A stretch of DNA of 64,000 nucleotides. It comes from an uncultured bacterium. GTDB taxonomy: Bacteria > Verrucomicrobiota > Lentisphaeria > Victivallales > UBA1829. Shown here piece after piece: positions 32,833-41,523 of the stretch. Location: NCBI GenBank assembly GCA_902780135.1, contig CACZEK010000008.1:1-64000 (forward strand), given 5' to 3'. The notes beneath the pieces were generated by a model, which saw only the letters and a program-made list of their open reading frames with translations, was not told where the DNA came from and made no database searches. Each line of letters opens with the position of its first letter. The first letter of the stretch is position 1. Position numbers and translations under genes: made by a program.

Positions 32833-34585
32833 GATTCACCTTGTACGTTTTGATGTTGTCCATGTCCTTGTCGCCGCGGCCGGAGAGGTTCACGACGATG
32901 ATGCCGTCCGGGCCGAGCGCGGGGGCGTCCTTGACCGCCTGCGCCACGGCGTGCGAGCTTTCGAGCGCGGGAATGATGCCTTCGAGGCGGCAGAGCAGGT
33001 CGAACGCCGCCACCGCCTCCTCGTCGGTCACGACGGTGTAGGAGGCGCACTTCGTGTCCGCGAGGTAGCAGTGCTCCGGTCCGACGCCGGAATAATCCAG
33101 CCCTGCGGAAACCGAATGTGTGTCGAGCATCTGGCCGTTGGCATCCTGCAGGAAATACGCCTTCATGCCGTGCAGGATGCCCACGCGGCCGCCGTTGATG
33201 CTCGCCGCGTGTTTGCCGGATTCGATGCCGAGTCCGCCCGCCTCCGCGCCGACCAGCCGCACGCCGGAATCGTCGAGGAATCCGGCGAACATGCCGATGG
33301 CGTTGCTGCCGCCGCCGACGCACGCGACGACCTCGTCGGGGAGCCGTCCGCAGCGGTCGAGGCACTGGCGGCGCGTCTCCTTCCCGATGACGGACTGGAA
33401 ATCCTTCACGATCATGGGGTACGGGTACGGTCCGGCGGCGGTGCCGATCAGGTAGAACGTCTCTTTGCTGGTGGCGGTCCACTCGCGGAGGGCGGCGTTC
33501 ATAGCGTCCTTCAGCGTACGCGAACCTTCCCTGATGGAGCGCACCTTCGCGCCGAGGGCGTGCATGCGGTCCACGTTCGGCGCCTGGCGCGCCACGTCGA
33601 CCTCGCCCATGAAGACCTCGCATTCCATGCCGAAGAGCGCGGCTACGGTCGCGGTGGCGACGCCGTGCATCCCTGCCCCGGTCTCCGCGATCAGGCGTTT
33701 CTTGCCCATGCGGCGGGCGAGCAGCGCCTGTCCGATGGTGTTGTTGATCTTGTGCGCGCCGGTGTGGTTCAGGTCCTCGCGCTTGAGGTAGATGCGCGCG
33801 CCGCCGCAATGCTCCGTGAGGCGTTTCGCGAAATACAGCGGCGATTCGCGCCCGACGTAGTTGCGGAGCAGGTCGTCGAGTTCCGCCTGGAACGCGGGGT
33901 CCTGTTTCGCGTCGAAATAGGCTTTCTCCAGCTCGCGGAGCGCCCCGGTCAAGGTCTCGGCGACGTACTGGCCGCCGTAAATCCCGTAATGCGTGTTCAT
34001 ATTGTGAATCCTTTCAGCAAGTTTTTGAATGAGTGCATGGTCTTTGACGCCGGGCGCGGACTCCACGCCGCTCGAAACGTCGATCCCGGCGGGGCGGACC
34101 TGCGCGACCGCGTCGCGCACGTTGTCCGGGGTGATCCCGCCGCCGAGAAACGCCGGGCGGACGGACGCGAGGCGCGCTGCGAGGTCCCGGCGGCAGGGGC
34201 GTCCCGTGCCGCCGCCGGAATCCGCCACGACCATCGCGCAGGGGAACGCCTCAGCCTCGGCGAGCGCGGCTTCCGAGTTCAGGTTGAACGCCTTCCACAC
34301 CTCCGTCCCGGTTATGGACCGAGCGTAGGCGGCGGTTTCGTGTCCGTGGAGCTGGACGGCGTCCGGGCGGAACTCGGCGACCAGGGCGTTGAGCTCGTCG
34401 AGCGGCATGTCGCGCACGACGAAGACCTTTTTGCAGCGGGCGGCCGCCATGAGGGCGGGGATGCGTTCGCGCGGCACGAAGCGCGGCGTGCCGGGCACGA
34501 GGACCATGCCCGCGTAATCGGCTCCGGCGCGTTCCGCCGCCGCCATGTCCTCCGGCCGCGTGATCCCGCAGAATTTCAGCAGCAT
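32816..34585 (-). CDS. trpFB: Fused phosphoribosylanthranilate isomerase :: tryptophan synthase beta chain
   Basis: One continuous frame of 589 residues. Residues 1-195 are TrpF: LKFCGIT at 3-9, the catalytic Cys7, [15 protein letters not shown], and [18 protein letters not shown] at the end. Residues 196-589 are Trp[15 protein letters not shown] with the PLP lysine, [27 protein letters not shown] and [10 protein letters not shown]. There is no linker: TrpF runs straight into [10 protein letters not shown]. An AAAGGA ribosome site precedes the internal ATG at 34000, so a free TrpB could also be made. The start at 34585 has AAGGAG and overlaps trpC by 10 bp. Confidence 0.92.
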   Translation of the reverse strand: MLLKFCGITRPEDMAAAERAGADYAGMVLVPGTPRFVPRERIPALMAAARCKKVFVVRDMPLDELNALVAEFRPDAVQLHGHETAAYARSITGTEVWKAFNLNSEAALAEAEAFPCAMVVADSGGGTGRPCRRDLAARLASVRPAFLGGGITPDNVRDAVAQVRPAGIDVSSGVESAPGVKDHALIQKLAERIHNMNTHYGIYGGQYVAETLTGALRELEKAYFDAKQDPAFQAELDDLLRNYVGRESPLYFAKRLTEHCGGARIYLKREDLNHTGAHKINNTIGQALLARRMGKKRLIAETGAGMHGVATATVAALFGMECEVFMGEVDVARQAPNVDRMHALGAKVRSIREGSRTLKDAMNAALREWTATSKETFYLIGTAAGPYPYPMIVKDFQSVIGKETRRQCLDRCGRLPDEVVACVGGGSNAIGMFAGFLDDSGVRLVGAEAGGLGIESGKHAASINGGRVGILHGMKAYFLQDANGQMLDTHSVSAGLDYSGVGPEHCYLADTKCASYTVVTDEEAVAAFDLLCRLEGIIPALESSHAVAQAVKDAPALGPDGIIVVNLSGRGDKDMDNIKTYKVNHGQDL

Positions 34586-35355
34586 TGCAGGAGCTCCTTC
34601 AGTTTCGCGCCGGGATCGGCGGCACGCATGAGAGTTTCGCCGATCAGGAATCCCGTCGCGCCCGCACTTTGAAGCATCAGGATGTCTTCGCGCGTGCGGA
34701 CCGCGCTTTCGGCGACAACCGGTTTCCCGCAACCTTTGAGCTTGGCGATCAGCTCGGCGGAACGTTCGAGCGAGGTCGAAAAGGTCTTCAGGTCGCGGGC
34801 GTTCACGCCGACGAGATCGGCGGACGCGGCGAGCTCCAGTTCGGATTCCGTGTGGGCTTCCCCGAGCACGGCGAGGCCGCACTGGTGCGCGAAATCCAGC
34901 AGGCGTCTGAATTCGCCGGCGTTCAGCATGGCGGCGATCAGCAGGACCGCGGACGCGCCGTACGCCTTCGCCTCGAGGATCTGGTAGGGGTCGAAAATGA
35001 AGTCCTTCCGCAGAAGCGGGATGGAGACCGTTTCCGAGGCGAGGCGCAGGTTTTCAAGCCCGCCCTTGAAATAGAACGGCTCGGTCAGCACGGAGAGCGC
35101 GGCGGCTCCGGCGTCCTTCAGCTCGGCCGCGAGCGCGGGCACGTCCAGAGTCTCGCGGATCATGCCCTTCGACGGCGACGCCTTCTTCAGCTCGGCGATC
35201 ACATGGATGCCGGGGGCGCGGAACGCTTCCGCGAAATCGGCGCGTTCCGGGGCGTCCGCCGCCGTTGCGGCGAGTTCGTCGAGCGGGATTTCCCGTTTTT
35301 TCAATTCAAGCGCCGCGCGGTTCTTCGCCACGATCTCGTTCAGGATGCTGTTCAT
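34576..35355 (-). CDS. trpC: Indole-3-glycerol-phosphate synthase
   Basis: A 259-residue TIM-barrel enzyme that closes the indole ring from CdRP. Visible motifs are [16 protein letters not shown] near 52-67 (catalytic Glu and Lys), [16 protein letters not shown] near 113-128 (catalytic Lys in RKDF), [18 protein letters not shown] and [11 protein letters not shown]. It stands alone (not fused to TrpF as in enteric bacteria). ATGA overlap with trpD upstream and 10 bp overlap with trpF downstream show tight coupling. Confidence 0.97.
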   Translation of the reverse strand: MNSILNEIVAKNRAALELKKREIPLDELAATAADAPERADFAEAFRAPGIHVIAELKKASPSKGMIRETLDVPALAAELKDAGAAALSVLTEPFYFKGGLENLRLASETVSIPLLRKDFIFDPYQILEAKAYGASAVLLIAAMLNAGEFRRLLDFAHQCGLAVLGEAHTESELELAASADLVGVNARDLKTFSTSLERSAELIAKLKGCGKPVVAESAVRTREDILMLQSAGATGFLIGETLMRAADPGAKLKELLQCC

Positions 35356-36347
35356 GCGCGGATCCTCCGGAGTTTTTCGAGCGCCACGCCGGAGTCGATG
35401 GACTGCGCCGCAAGCGGAATGCAGGAGCGGATGGAGTCGCCCAGCCCGGCGGCGGCGCAGATCGCGGCGGCGTTCAGAAGCACGGCCCCGCGCTTCGCGG
35501 TGCGGTCGCGCCCGGACAGCACGTCCAGCAGGATGCGGCTGTTTTCCGCCTTGTCGCCGCCCGCGAGCGTGCCCTCGCGCAACGCGGGATCTTCCAGCAG
35601 TTCCTTCGGGTCGATGACGGTCTCGCGGATGCCGTCCGGGGAAAGCATGGCGGCGTGCGTGACCGCCAGGCTGGAGATTTCGTCGAGGCCGTCCCCGCTG
35701 TGCACCACGAAACCGTTCCGCACGCCCAGGTTCCGCAGGACCTCGGCGAACGGCAGGACGAGGCGGTCGTGGTACACGCCGACGACCATGTACACGGCGC
35801 GGGCGGGATTCGCCAGCGGGCCGACGAGGTTGAAGATGGTGCGGATGCCGAGGTCGCGCCGCAGGGGGGCGACTTTCGCCATCACCGGGTGCAGGTTCCG
35901 CGCGAACAGGAACGCAATGCCGTTATCGCGGATCGACGCCGACAGCGCCTCCGGGCCGTTGTTCAGGGGCACGCCCAGCTCCTCCAGCACGTCGGCGGCG
36001 CCGCATTTGCCGGAGACCGCGCGGTTGCCGTGCTTCGCCATGCGGACGCCCGCGCCCGCCGCCACAAAGGACGCTGCGGTCGAAATATTGAAGGAGCGTC
36101 CGCCGTCGCCTCCGGTCCCGACGATGTCCGCGCAGTCGCCCGCGTCCACGGCGGTCATGCGGTCGCGCAGGAATCCGGCGGCTCCGGTCATTTCGGAGAC
36201 GCTTTCGCCGCGCATGGCGAGCGCGGCGAGGAGCCCGGCTGCGGCGGACATGTTTTCGCCGTCGGCGATGGCTTCGACCATGGCGGCGCTTTCGGTTTCG
36301 GTCAGCACGCCGCCCGCGATGACTTTCTTCAGCGCTTCGTTCAGCAT
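35352..36347 (-). CDS. trpD: Anthranilate phosphoribosyltransferase
   Basis: A 331-residue class III phosphoribosyltransferase. The PRPP site is DIVGTGGDGGRSFNISTAASFVAAGAG near 78-104 (GTGGD shown), with KHGNRAVSGKCGAADVLEELG as the anthranilate side and TIFNLVGPLANPA further on. It makes phosphoribosyl-anthranilate. It overlaps trpG by 7 bp and trpC by 4 bp. It is separate from trpG, unlike the fused enteric form. Confidence 0.97.
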   Translation of the reverse strand: MLNEALKKVIAGGVLTETESAAMVEAIADGENMSAAAGLLAALAMRGESVSEMTGAAGFLRDRMTAVDAGDCADIVGTGGDGGRSFNISTAASFVAAGAGVRMAKHGNRAVSGKCGAADVLEELGVPLNNGPEALSASIRDNGIAFLFARNLHPVMAKVAPLRRDLGIRTIFNLVGPLANPARAVYMVVGVYHDRLVLPFAEVLRNLGVRNGFVVHSGDGLDEISSLAVTHAAMLSPDGIRETVIDPKELLEDPALREGTLAGGDKAENSRILLDVLSGRDRTAKRGAVLLNAAAICAAAGLGDSIRSCIPLAAQSIDSGVALEKLRRIRA

Positions 36348-36928
36348 AAGACACCTGCCTCTCTCAGGAAATTGTTGATCTGCTTCAGCCCGAATTCACT
36401 CATGATGGATTCCGGGTGGTACTGGATGCCCTCGATCACCGCGCCGCCCTCGGGGCGGACCCGGACGCCCATGATCTCGCCGTCGTCCGTCCTCGCGCTC
36501 ACCGCCATATTCTGCGGGATGCTCGACGCGAGGAGCGCGAGCGAATGATAGCGCACGGCGAGGAACCCCTGCGGCAGCCCGGCGAACAGGCCCTGTCCGT
36601 CGTGGCGGATCGCCGAGGTCTTGCCGTGCATGATGGATTTCGCGTGGACGACCTCCGCGCCGAAATGCGCGCCGATCGCCTGGTGGCCGAGGCAGACGCC
36701 CAGCATCGGGATCTTTCCGGCGGCCGCGGCGATGAGGTCCATCATACATCCGGCGGCCTGCGGACGGCCCGGCCCCGGCGACAGGATGATCGCCTGCGGA
36801 TCCAGTTCGAGGACCTCGGCGGGGGTCACGTCGCGGTTGCGTTTCACGGTGATCGCCTGCCCGGTCCGTGCGAGCATGTGGACCAGGTTGTAGGTAAACG
36901 AATCGTAATTGTCGAGCACGAAGATCAT
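36341..36928 (-). CDS. trpG: Anthranilate synthase component II (glutamine amidotransferase)
   Basis: A 195-residue class I amidotransferase. It has LDNYDSFTYNLV at 5-16, SPGPGRPQAAG near 49, the nucleophile in LGVCLGHQAIG near 76-86, and the His-Glu pair in GIQYHPESIM near 169-178. It releases ammonia from glutamine for TrpE. ATGA overlap with trpE. The length and motifs also fit PabA, so it may serve both pathways, but no folate gene is in the operon. Confidence 0.96.
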   Translation of the reverse strand: MIFVLDNYDSFTYNLVHMLARTGQAITVKRNRDVTPAEVLELDPQAIILSPGPGRPQAAGCMMDLIAAAAGKIPMLGVCLGHQAIGAHFGAEVVHAKSIMHGKTSAIRHDGQGLFAGLPQGFLAVRYHSLALLASSIPQNMAVSARTDDGEIMGVRVRPEGGAVIEGIQYHPESIMSEFGLKQINNFLREAGVLC

Positions 36929-38403
36929 TTGAGGCCTTTCTCCGCGAATTCCACGGCTTTGAAGAGCGCACGCGCCTTGTTGAGGGTTTCCTGATATTCC
37001 ATTTCCGGCACGGAGTCCGCCACGATGCCGCATCCCGCCTGCACCTTCAGGCGGCGGCCGGAGACCTCGATCGTGCGGATCGTGATCGCGAGGTCCATGT
37101 TGCCGTCGTAGCTGAAGTACCCGACTGCGCCGCCGTAGAAGCCGCGCGGGCCGGGCTCGAGCTCGTGGATGATCTCCATAGCGCGGATTTTCGGCGCGCC
37201 GCTGAGCGTTCCGGCGGGGAACGCGGTCGAAACGAGGTCGAAGGCGTCGCGGTCGTCGCGGATCTGCCCCTCCACGTTGCTGACCAGGTGCATCACGTGC
37301 GAATAGCGCTCCACGTGCATGAAATCGGAGACCATGACGCTGCCGGGCTTCGCCGTGCGCCCGATGTCGTTGCGGCCGAGGTCGACCAGCATCAGGTGCT
37401 CCGCGCGCTCCTTTTCGTCGGCGAGGAGCGAGCGTTCCAGCGCGGCGTCCTTTTCGGCGGTGGCTCCGCGCGGGCGCGTCCCGGCGATGGGTCGCACCAG
37501 GGAAACGCCGTTTTCGAGCTTCACCAGCGTCTCCGGCGAGGAGCCGATCAGGATCTCGCCGCCGAGCTTCAGGTAGAACATGTAGGGCGAGGGATTGATA
37601 AGGCGCAGAGCGCGGTAGATGGCGAACGGGGAAATGTCGGACTCCGCGGAGAACGCCTGCGACGGCACGACCTGGATCACGTCGCCCTCCACGATGTGGC
37701 GTTTCGACGCCTCGACCATCTTCAGGAACGCCTCGTGCGTCATCTCCGGCTTCAGCTCCACATGCCCGGCGGAGGCGGACTCGGGATACGACGCGGGACG
37801 GCGGAGGATCTTCTCGATGATCGAGGCGACCCGGTGGGACGCGCTCGCGTAGGCTTCCTCAAGCGAGGAGAAATGTCCGGGCTGGACGTTCACGACCACC
37901 TTGATCGTGTGCCGCTTGTTGTCGAACGCGATGATCTCGTTCGTGAGCATGAACGCGCAGACGGGACGGCCGCTTTTTCCGCCTTTCGGCGCGGGGAGCT
38001 CCTCGAAAAGGCCCGCCGCCTCGTAGTCCAGACGCCCGATCGCGCCGCCCGGCAGGGGCGGGAGCTCCGGGTCGTGCGCCACCTTCTTCCCTCCGACGAT
38101 GCCGCGGAGGGCGTTCAGCGGGTTGCCTTCGAACGGCAGCGCGCGGCGTTCGCCGTGCATCTCCAGGTACGGCACGCCGTCCTCGACCGTGAAGATCCCG
38201 TACGGGTTCACGCCGAGGAACGAGTAGCGGCCGAGGGTTTCGCCGCCCTCCACGCTCTCCAGCAGCGCGATGCAGTCGTCCTGCACGAAACGTTCCAGCA
38301 CGGACACCGGCGTATCCATGTCTCCGGGGATCTCGCGGCAGACCGGCACGACTTCGCCGGTCTCCGCCATCGCGCGGAATTGTTCCAGGGTTGTCTCTTT
38401 CAT
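36925..38403 (-). CDS. trpE: Anthranilate synthase component I
   Basis: A 492-residue chorismate-using enzyme. The N-terminal LLESVEGGETLGRYSFLG near 48-65 holds the LLES-type tryptophan feedback site. The C-terminal chorismate-binding domain has PSPYMFYLKLG, GSSPETLVKLENG, RPIAGTRPRGA, LVDLGRNDIGR, FPAGTLSGAPKIRAME and YSYDGN-like FSYDGNMD. It converts chorismate and ammonia to anthranilate. First structural gene of the operon, 55 bp after the last leader terminator, with an AGGAG site. Enzyme feedback and leader attenuation both act on Trp. Confidence 0.97.
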   Translation of the reverse strand: MKETTLEQFRAMAETGEVVPVCREIPGDMDTPVSVLERFVQDDCIALLESVEGGETLGRYSFLGVNPYGIFTVEDGVPYLEMHGERRALPFEGNPLNALRGIVGGKKVAHDPELPPLPGGAIGRLDYEAAGLFEELPAPKGGKSGRPVCAFMLTNEIIAFDNKRHTIKVVVNVQPGHFSSLEEAYASASHRVASIIEKILRRPASYPESASAGHVELKPEMTHEAFLKMVEASKRHIVEGDVIQVVPSQAFSAESDISPFAIYRALRLINPSPYMFYLKLGGEILIGSSPETLVKLENGVSLVRPIAGTRPRGATAEKDAALERSLLADEKERAEHLMLVDLGRNDIGRTAKPGSVMVSDFMHVERYSHVMHLVSNVEGQIRDDRDAFDLVSTAFPAGTLSGAPKIRAMEIIHELEPGPRGFYGGAVGYFSYDGNMDLAITIRTIEVSGRRLKVQAGCGIVADSVPEMEYQETLNKARALFKAVEFAEKGLK

Positions 38404-38464
38404 GGTTTCTCCTGATTTGAGTTTTTGTTATGAGTTATGTGATTCTGGTCTGTTAACGAAAAAA

Positions 38465-38493
38465 GCCGCATTCGGTTCGGTCCCGGATGCGGC
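38465..38493 (-). terminator. trp leader terminator 3
   Basis: On the minus strand an 11-bp stem (GCCGCATCCGG with CCGaATGCGGC, one G-T pair) with a 7-nt loop is followed by six T (38464-38459). It is nearly identical to the distal terminator of the phe leader. Confidence 0.8.
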
Positions 38494-38504
38494 GCACGAA
38501 AAAA

Positions 38505-38530
38505 GCATCCGGCTTGTCAGGTCCGGATGC
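38505..38530 (-). terminator. trp leader terminator 2
   Basis: Perfect 8-bp stem GCATCCGG/CCGGATGC followed by six T (38504-38499). Its 3' arm can also pair perfectly with the 5' arm of terminator 3. Confidence 0.8.
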
Positions 38531-38545
38531 GGTCTCAAAAAAAGC

Positions 38546-38573
38546 GGCGGGTCAATCGGGTGATCGATCCGCC
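38546..38573 (-). terminator. trp leader terminator 1 (attenuator 3:4 hairpin)
   Basis: A 12-position stem with one mismatch (GGCGG paired with CCGCC at the base) and an ACCC loop, followed by GC and seven T (38543-38537). Its 5' arm is part of the antiterminator. Confidence 0.8.
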
Positions 38574-38634
38574 ATGCGAGTCAGTTTTCAGAGGTTGCAA
38601 ACAATCCAGCCCTGGCGGAAATTACCACCAGCGC
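38546..38634 (-). promoter_or_regulatory. trp attenuator, alternative RNA pairings
   Basis: Segment 1 (38634-38625, inside the Trp codons and up to the stop) can pair 9 of 10 with segment 2 (38618-38609). Segment 2 contains TCCGCCA (38619-38613), which is perfectly complementary to segment 3 TGGCGGA (38574-38568), the base of terminator 1. A ribosome stalled at the Trp codons would cover segment 1, free segment 2 to pair with 3 and prevent terminator 1, the classical attenuation scheme. Confidence 0.8.
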
Positions 38635-38675
38635 CACCAGCAGGAGTAAAAGGATTTGTTCGCGTAAGTTTTCAT
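38622..38675 (-). CDS. trpL: trp operon leader peptide
   Basis: A 17-codon frame, MKTYANKSFYSCWWRWW followed by TAA. Four of the last five residues are Trp. It starts about ten bases after the -10 element, so the transcript has almost no 5' leader and no ribosome site. It is followed directly by the attenuator and, after three terminator hairpins, by trpE. Its first four residues equal those of the leader peptide of the DAHP synthase::prephenate dehydratase gene. Confidence 0.9.
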   Translation of the reverse strand: MKTYANKSFYSCWWRWW

Positions 38676-38684
38676 AATGCTATT

Positions 38685-38713
38685 ACTTTACACCCGTTTC
38701 CCGGAAAAGTCAA
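38685..38713 (-). promoter_or_regulatory. trp operon promoter
   Basis: TTGACT (38713-38708), 17 bp, TAAAGT (38690-38685). The surrounding sequence from about 38730 to 38660 is almost the same as that at 59926-59995 in front of the phe leader. Confidence 0.85.
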
Positions 38714-38733
38714 CCGCGATTCTCGTCTTTTTT

Positions 38734-40698
38734 TCAGATTTTTTTCGGGCCGAGCGCGACGAAGCCACGGCGCAGCTTCAGCTCGACCTCTGCCACGCCG
38801 GTGTCGAAGCCCTGCGCGTCCACAACGTCGCCGCCACCCTCCGCGCGATCACTGCCGCCGGCTTCTGAACACAAAAAAAACGGGGAGGAACTGGTTCGTT
38901 CCGCCCCGGGGCAGTGATTCCTTTGCTTCTTTCCTATTCCTCTTCTTCGAATTCGATCTCTTCTTCGTTCTTCGTTCTTCTTTCTGTTGTCTACCACATC
39001 TTCAGGAAGCTTCGATCCATCCACGGGATAATAGTCGAACCAGTCGAAATCGGCGTGGCCGCCCGGCTGCCCGGACGTCTGCGCGTAGAGCGCCAGATAG
39101 ACGCCGGTGAACCCGCCCGCCGTCTCGCTGCTGAGGAACGTGGTGTCGATGGTCCCAAGCGGGATGTATATGTAATCACCGGTGGAATAGTAGAACTCGT
39201 AGGCATCCTTCGTACCGGATACAAGCAGATACACGACAGAAGAATCGAGCGGGATCTCCTTTTCCGTGTGTTCCAGGCGGCTCAGCTTGTACTTCAGGAC
39301 AAGGGAAAGCTTTCCGTCGCGTTTCCGCACCGCCAGGTCGTAATGGGAATCCTTGGACATGAAGACGGTCAAACCAGCCTCGTCGCCGTCCTTCAGCCCG
39401 GAGGCGTCCAGCTTCGTCTTTGCCGAGAAGTCGATGTGCTGCTGGCGGCGGCCCAGCCACGTGGGGGAGTCGGATTCGCTGATCGTGACCTTGCACGGAC
39501 GCAGACGCAGCCAGCCTTCGCGTTCGGGGAGCAGATAGCCCGCGGCGGAAACAGAATAATTCTCGTAGCGCGGAGCGCAGTTGTAATTCCATTCCAGACC
39601 GAGCTTCGACGTGTCGAATTCCGTACGGACGAGTTTCTTCGCGACGGGGACCTGCGGCAGCGTCGGCACGTTCATCTCGAGCGAGATCGCACCGTTGCCG
39701 TTCACGGCTGGCCAGCCGTTTTCGTCCCACTTGACCGGGGCGAGCATCGTTTCGCGTCCGGTGATGTGGTGGAATCCGTTGAGCACGCGGAATCCGAGGC
39801 AGACCAGCCACCATGAGCCGTCGTGCGCCTGGATGAGATCGGCGTGTCCGGTGCCCTGAATCGGGTTCTGATAGCCTCGCGCGGGAGCGTGCGACAGGAT
39901 CGGATTCGAGGGGCAGCCCTCGAACGGTCCGCGGAGATTGCGGCTGCGGGCGATCGTTTCGCTGTGGCCGTATTCCGTGCCGCCCTCGGCGATCATCAGG
40001 TAGTACCAGCCGTCCTTCTTGTACATGTGCGGTCCCTCGGCGCAGCGTCCGCCGGTGCCGCGCCAGATGATCTCGCTCCGGCTGAGCAGACGCCCGGTCT
40101 TCAGGTCGATCTCCGCCAGGTGGATCTCGCCCGCGCCCTGCGCCGTCAGGAGATAGGTCCTACCGTCGTCGTCGAAGAAGAAGTCCGGGTCGATGCCGCC
40201 CTCGCGCACATAGACCGGGTCGGACCACTCGCCCGCCGGGTCCTTCGTCGTGACGTAGAAGTTCCCTCCGCCGCCGACGTTGGTCGTGACCATGTAGAAG
40301 GTGCCTTCGTGGTAACGGATGGTCGGCGCGTAGATGCCGGTCCAGACATTGCTGTTTTCGAGCCGGGTTTGCGTCGGGCGCGTGATGCAGTGCCCGATCT
40401 GCTCCCAGTGGATCAGGTCCCTGCTGTGGTGCACCGGGACACCGGGGAAGTAGCAGAACGTGCTGTTCACCAGGTAGTAATCGTCGCCCACGCGGCATAC
40501 GCTCGGATCGGGGTAGAAGCCCGGCAGGACGGGGTTGCTGTAGCCGAAGGTCTGCGCGGCGGCCTTCGCGTCGGATTTCGCGGCTTGGGATTCCTGCGCG
40601 GTCGCGGCGGACAAACCGGAAAGCCCGGCACACAGGACCAGCGCCGCGACAACGAGCGGGCGGCGTTTCACAGGGTTCAGATGGAAGAGATGTTTCAT
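38734..40698 (-). CDS. Secreted GH43 glycosidase (xylosidase/arabinofuranosidase-like), 3' end probably frameshifted
   Basis: An exported enzyme with a signal peptide at 1-35 (MKHLFHLNPVKRR start). The five-bladed propeller carries the three GH43 acids: Asp in GFYPDPSVCR near 61, Asp in GGIDPDFFFDDDG near 165 and Glu in GGRCAEGPHMY near 217. The beta-sandwich domain (about 350-560) is the usual GH43 partner. It should remove xylose or arabinose from plant polysaccharide. The frame stays open to 38734, but the last 70 or so residues are antisense to the remnant at 38746-38868 and pass through a terminator at 38882-38907. A one-base change in the GAACGAA repeat near 38960-38975 would give an acidic tail ending at TAG 38934-38936. 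Start 40698 has AAAGGA. Confidence 0.82.
   Translation of the reverse strand: MKHLFHLNPVKRRPLVVAALVLCAGLSGLSAATAQESQAAKSDAKAAAQTFGYSNPVLPGFYPDPSVCRVGDDYYLVNSTFCYFPGVPVHHSRDLIHWEQIGHCITRPTQTRLENSNVWTGIYAPTIRYHEGTFYMVTTNVGGGGNFYVTTKDPAGEWSDPVYVREGGIDPDFFFDDDGRTYLLTAQGAGEIHLAEIDLKTGRLLSRSEIIWRGTGGRCAEGPHMYKKDGWYYLMIAEGGTEYGHSETIARSRNLRGPFEGCPSNPILSHAPARGYQNPIQGTGHADLIQAHDGSWWLVCLGFRVLNGFHHITGRETMLAPVKWDENGWPAVNGNGAISLEMNVPTLPQVPVAKKLVRTEFDTSKLGLEWNYNCAPRYENYSVSAAGYLLPEREGWLRLRPCKVTISESDSPTWLGRRQQHIDFSAKTKLDASGLKDGDEAGLTVFMSKDSHYDLAVRKRDGKLSLVLKYKLSRLEHTEKEIPLDSSVVYLLVSGTKDAYEFYYSTGDYIYIPLGTIDTTFLSSETAGGFTGVYLALYAQTSGQPGGHADFDWFDYYPVDGSKLPEDVVDNRKKNEERRRDRIRRRGIGKKQRNHCPGAERTSSSPFFLCSEAGGSDRAEGGGDVVDAQGFDTGVAEVELKLRRGFVALGPKKI
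38746..38868 (+). pseudogene. C-terminal remnant resembling dihydropteroate synthase
   Basis: Forty codons ending in TGA read RAERDEATAQLQLDLC, then HAGVEALRVHNVAATLRAI. The RVHNV segment inside this spacing recalls the C-terminal end of FolP (RVHDV). Upstream the frame runs into the A/T-rich trp promoter region with no start codon or ribosome site, so only the tail is left. The resemblance is from memory and short; it could be chance coding-like sequence. Confidence 0.4.
38882..38907 (-). terminator. Terminator of the GH43 gene
   Basis: Minus strand: GGGG, bulge, GGAAC paired with GTTCC, bulge, CCCC; then eight T at 38880-38873. It lies inside the annotated open frame, evidence that the true stop is upstream. 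Confidence 0.75.
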
Positions 40699-41028
40699 GG
40701 GGGACCGTCCTTTCGGCATGGGTGCGTTTTTATAAGTTTATAATAAACTACAGCGGAAACGGGCAAAAAGCAAGCGCGGGGGGAAAGAAAGCGCGGGAAA
40801 ACGCTCCTTTTTGCAGGAAAAACGCCCGGGCGGACGGCGGGAAACGGTGCGGCTCCGGCGGCATCATGCGGCTTTTTTGCAGAGGGTTCCTATTTCTATA
40901 TCGCGCACGCGAGGCGGGAAAAAACTCTTTTGTTTTTTTGCGGTCCGGCACAATAAAGGCGCAGGGGGAAGCGTTAATTGATTGAGAAACGAAATGAAAC
41001 AAAACGCCTGAAACAAGGAGACACTGCT
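40699..41028. other. 330-bp gap between divergent genes
   Basis: It contains the GH43 promoter (40745-40773, minus strand) and the upstream region of the Met/Gly-repeat protein. No further gene is supported; short frames here are not protein-like. Confidence 0.5.
40745..40773 (-). promoter_or_regulatory. sigma-70-type promoter of the GH43 gene
   Basis: TTGCTT (40773-40768), 17 bp, TAGTTT (40750-40745). Confidence 0.5.
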
Positions 41029-41472
41029 ATGAACAACACGAACTTTTCCAATACGCAAAAGAACGGTGCGAGACTGAATTCCACGACCATGATCGTCCTG
41101 GTCGTCGCCATGCTCCCGGTCCTGCTTTTCGCCCTCACCAAGATCATGCCGCCCGTGAACACGGCGACGGAAAAGACCGCCACCGTCAGCGAGGCCGAAG
41201 CGAAGCGCGTCAGCGCCGCGGAACGCCGCGCCCAGCGCGCCGAAGCCCGCAAGGCGAAGAAGGCGGAGAAAGCCGCGACGGCTTCCGTGCAGCACGGCAT
41301 GGCCCCCGATCCGGGCATGGCGGCGTTCCCCCAGCCGATGGATTTCGGCGGCGGCTTCGGCCCCGGCATGGGCGGGTTTGACAACGGCATGGCGATGGCG
41401 CCCGGCATGGGCGGTTTCGGCGGCCCCGGCATGGGCGGCTTCGGCGGCGGCTTCGGCCCCGGCATGTTCTGA
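41029..41472 (+). CDS. Membrane-anchored protein with Gly/Met repeats
   Basis: A 147-residue protein: short polar N terminus, one transmembrane segment near 22-40 (TTMIVLVVAMLPVLLFALT), a charged coiled-coil-like stretch rich in Ala/Arg/Lys/Glu (near 55-88), and a C-terminal low-complexity tail with repeated PGMGGF and FGGGF units. Met-rich tails may bind copper or simply be flexible; nothing more can be said. It has an AAGGAG site at the right distance and an excellent terminator right after, which support expression. Confidence 0.65.
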   Translation: MNNTNFSNTQKNGARLNSTTMIVLVVAMLPVLLFALTKIMPPVNTATEKTATVSEAEAKRVSAAERRAQRAEARKAKKAEKAATASVQHGMAPDPGMAAFPQPMDFGGGFGPGMGGFDNGMAMAPGMGGFGGPGMGGFGGGFGPGMF

Positions 41473-41497
41473 GCCTCCCCGACAGACAAGACTTAAA

Positions 41498-41523
41498 AGA
41501 CCGGCCCCACGCGGAGCCGGTCT
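41498..41523 (+). terminator. Intrinsic terminator
   Basis: Stem AGACCGGC/GCCGGTCT with a 10-nt loop, followed by a T-run to 41529. It ends the Gly/Met-repeat gene. Confidence 0.85.
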
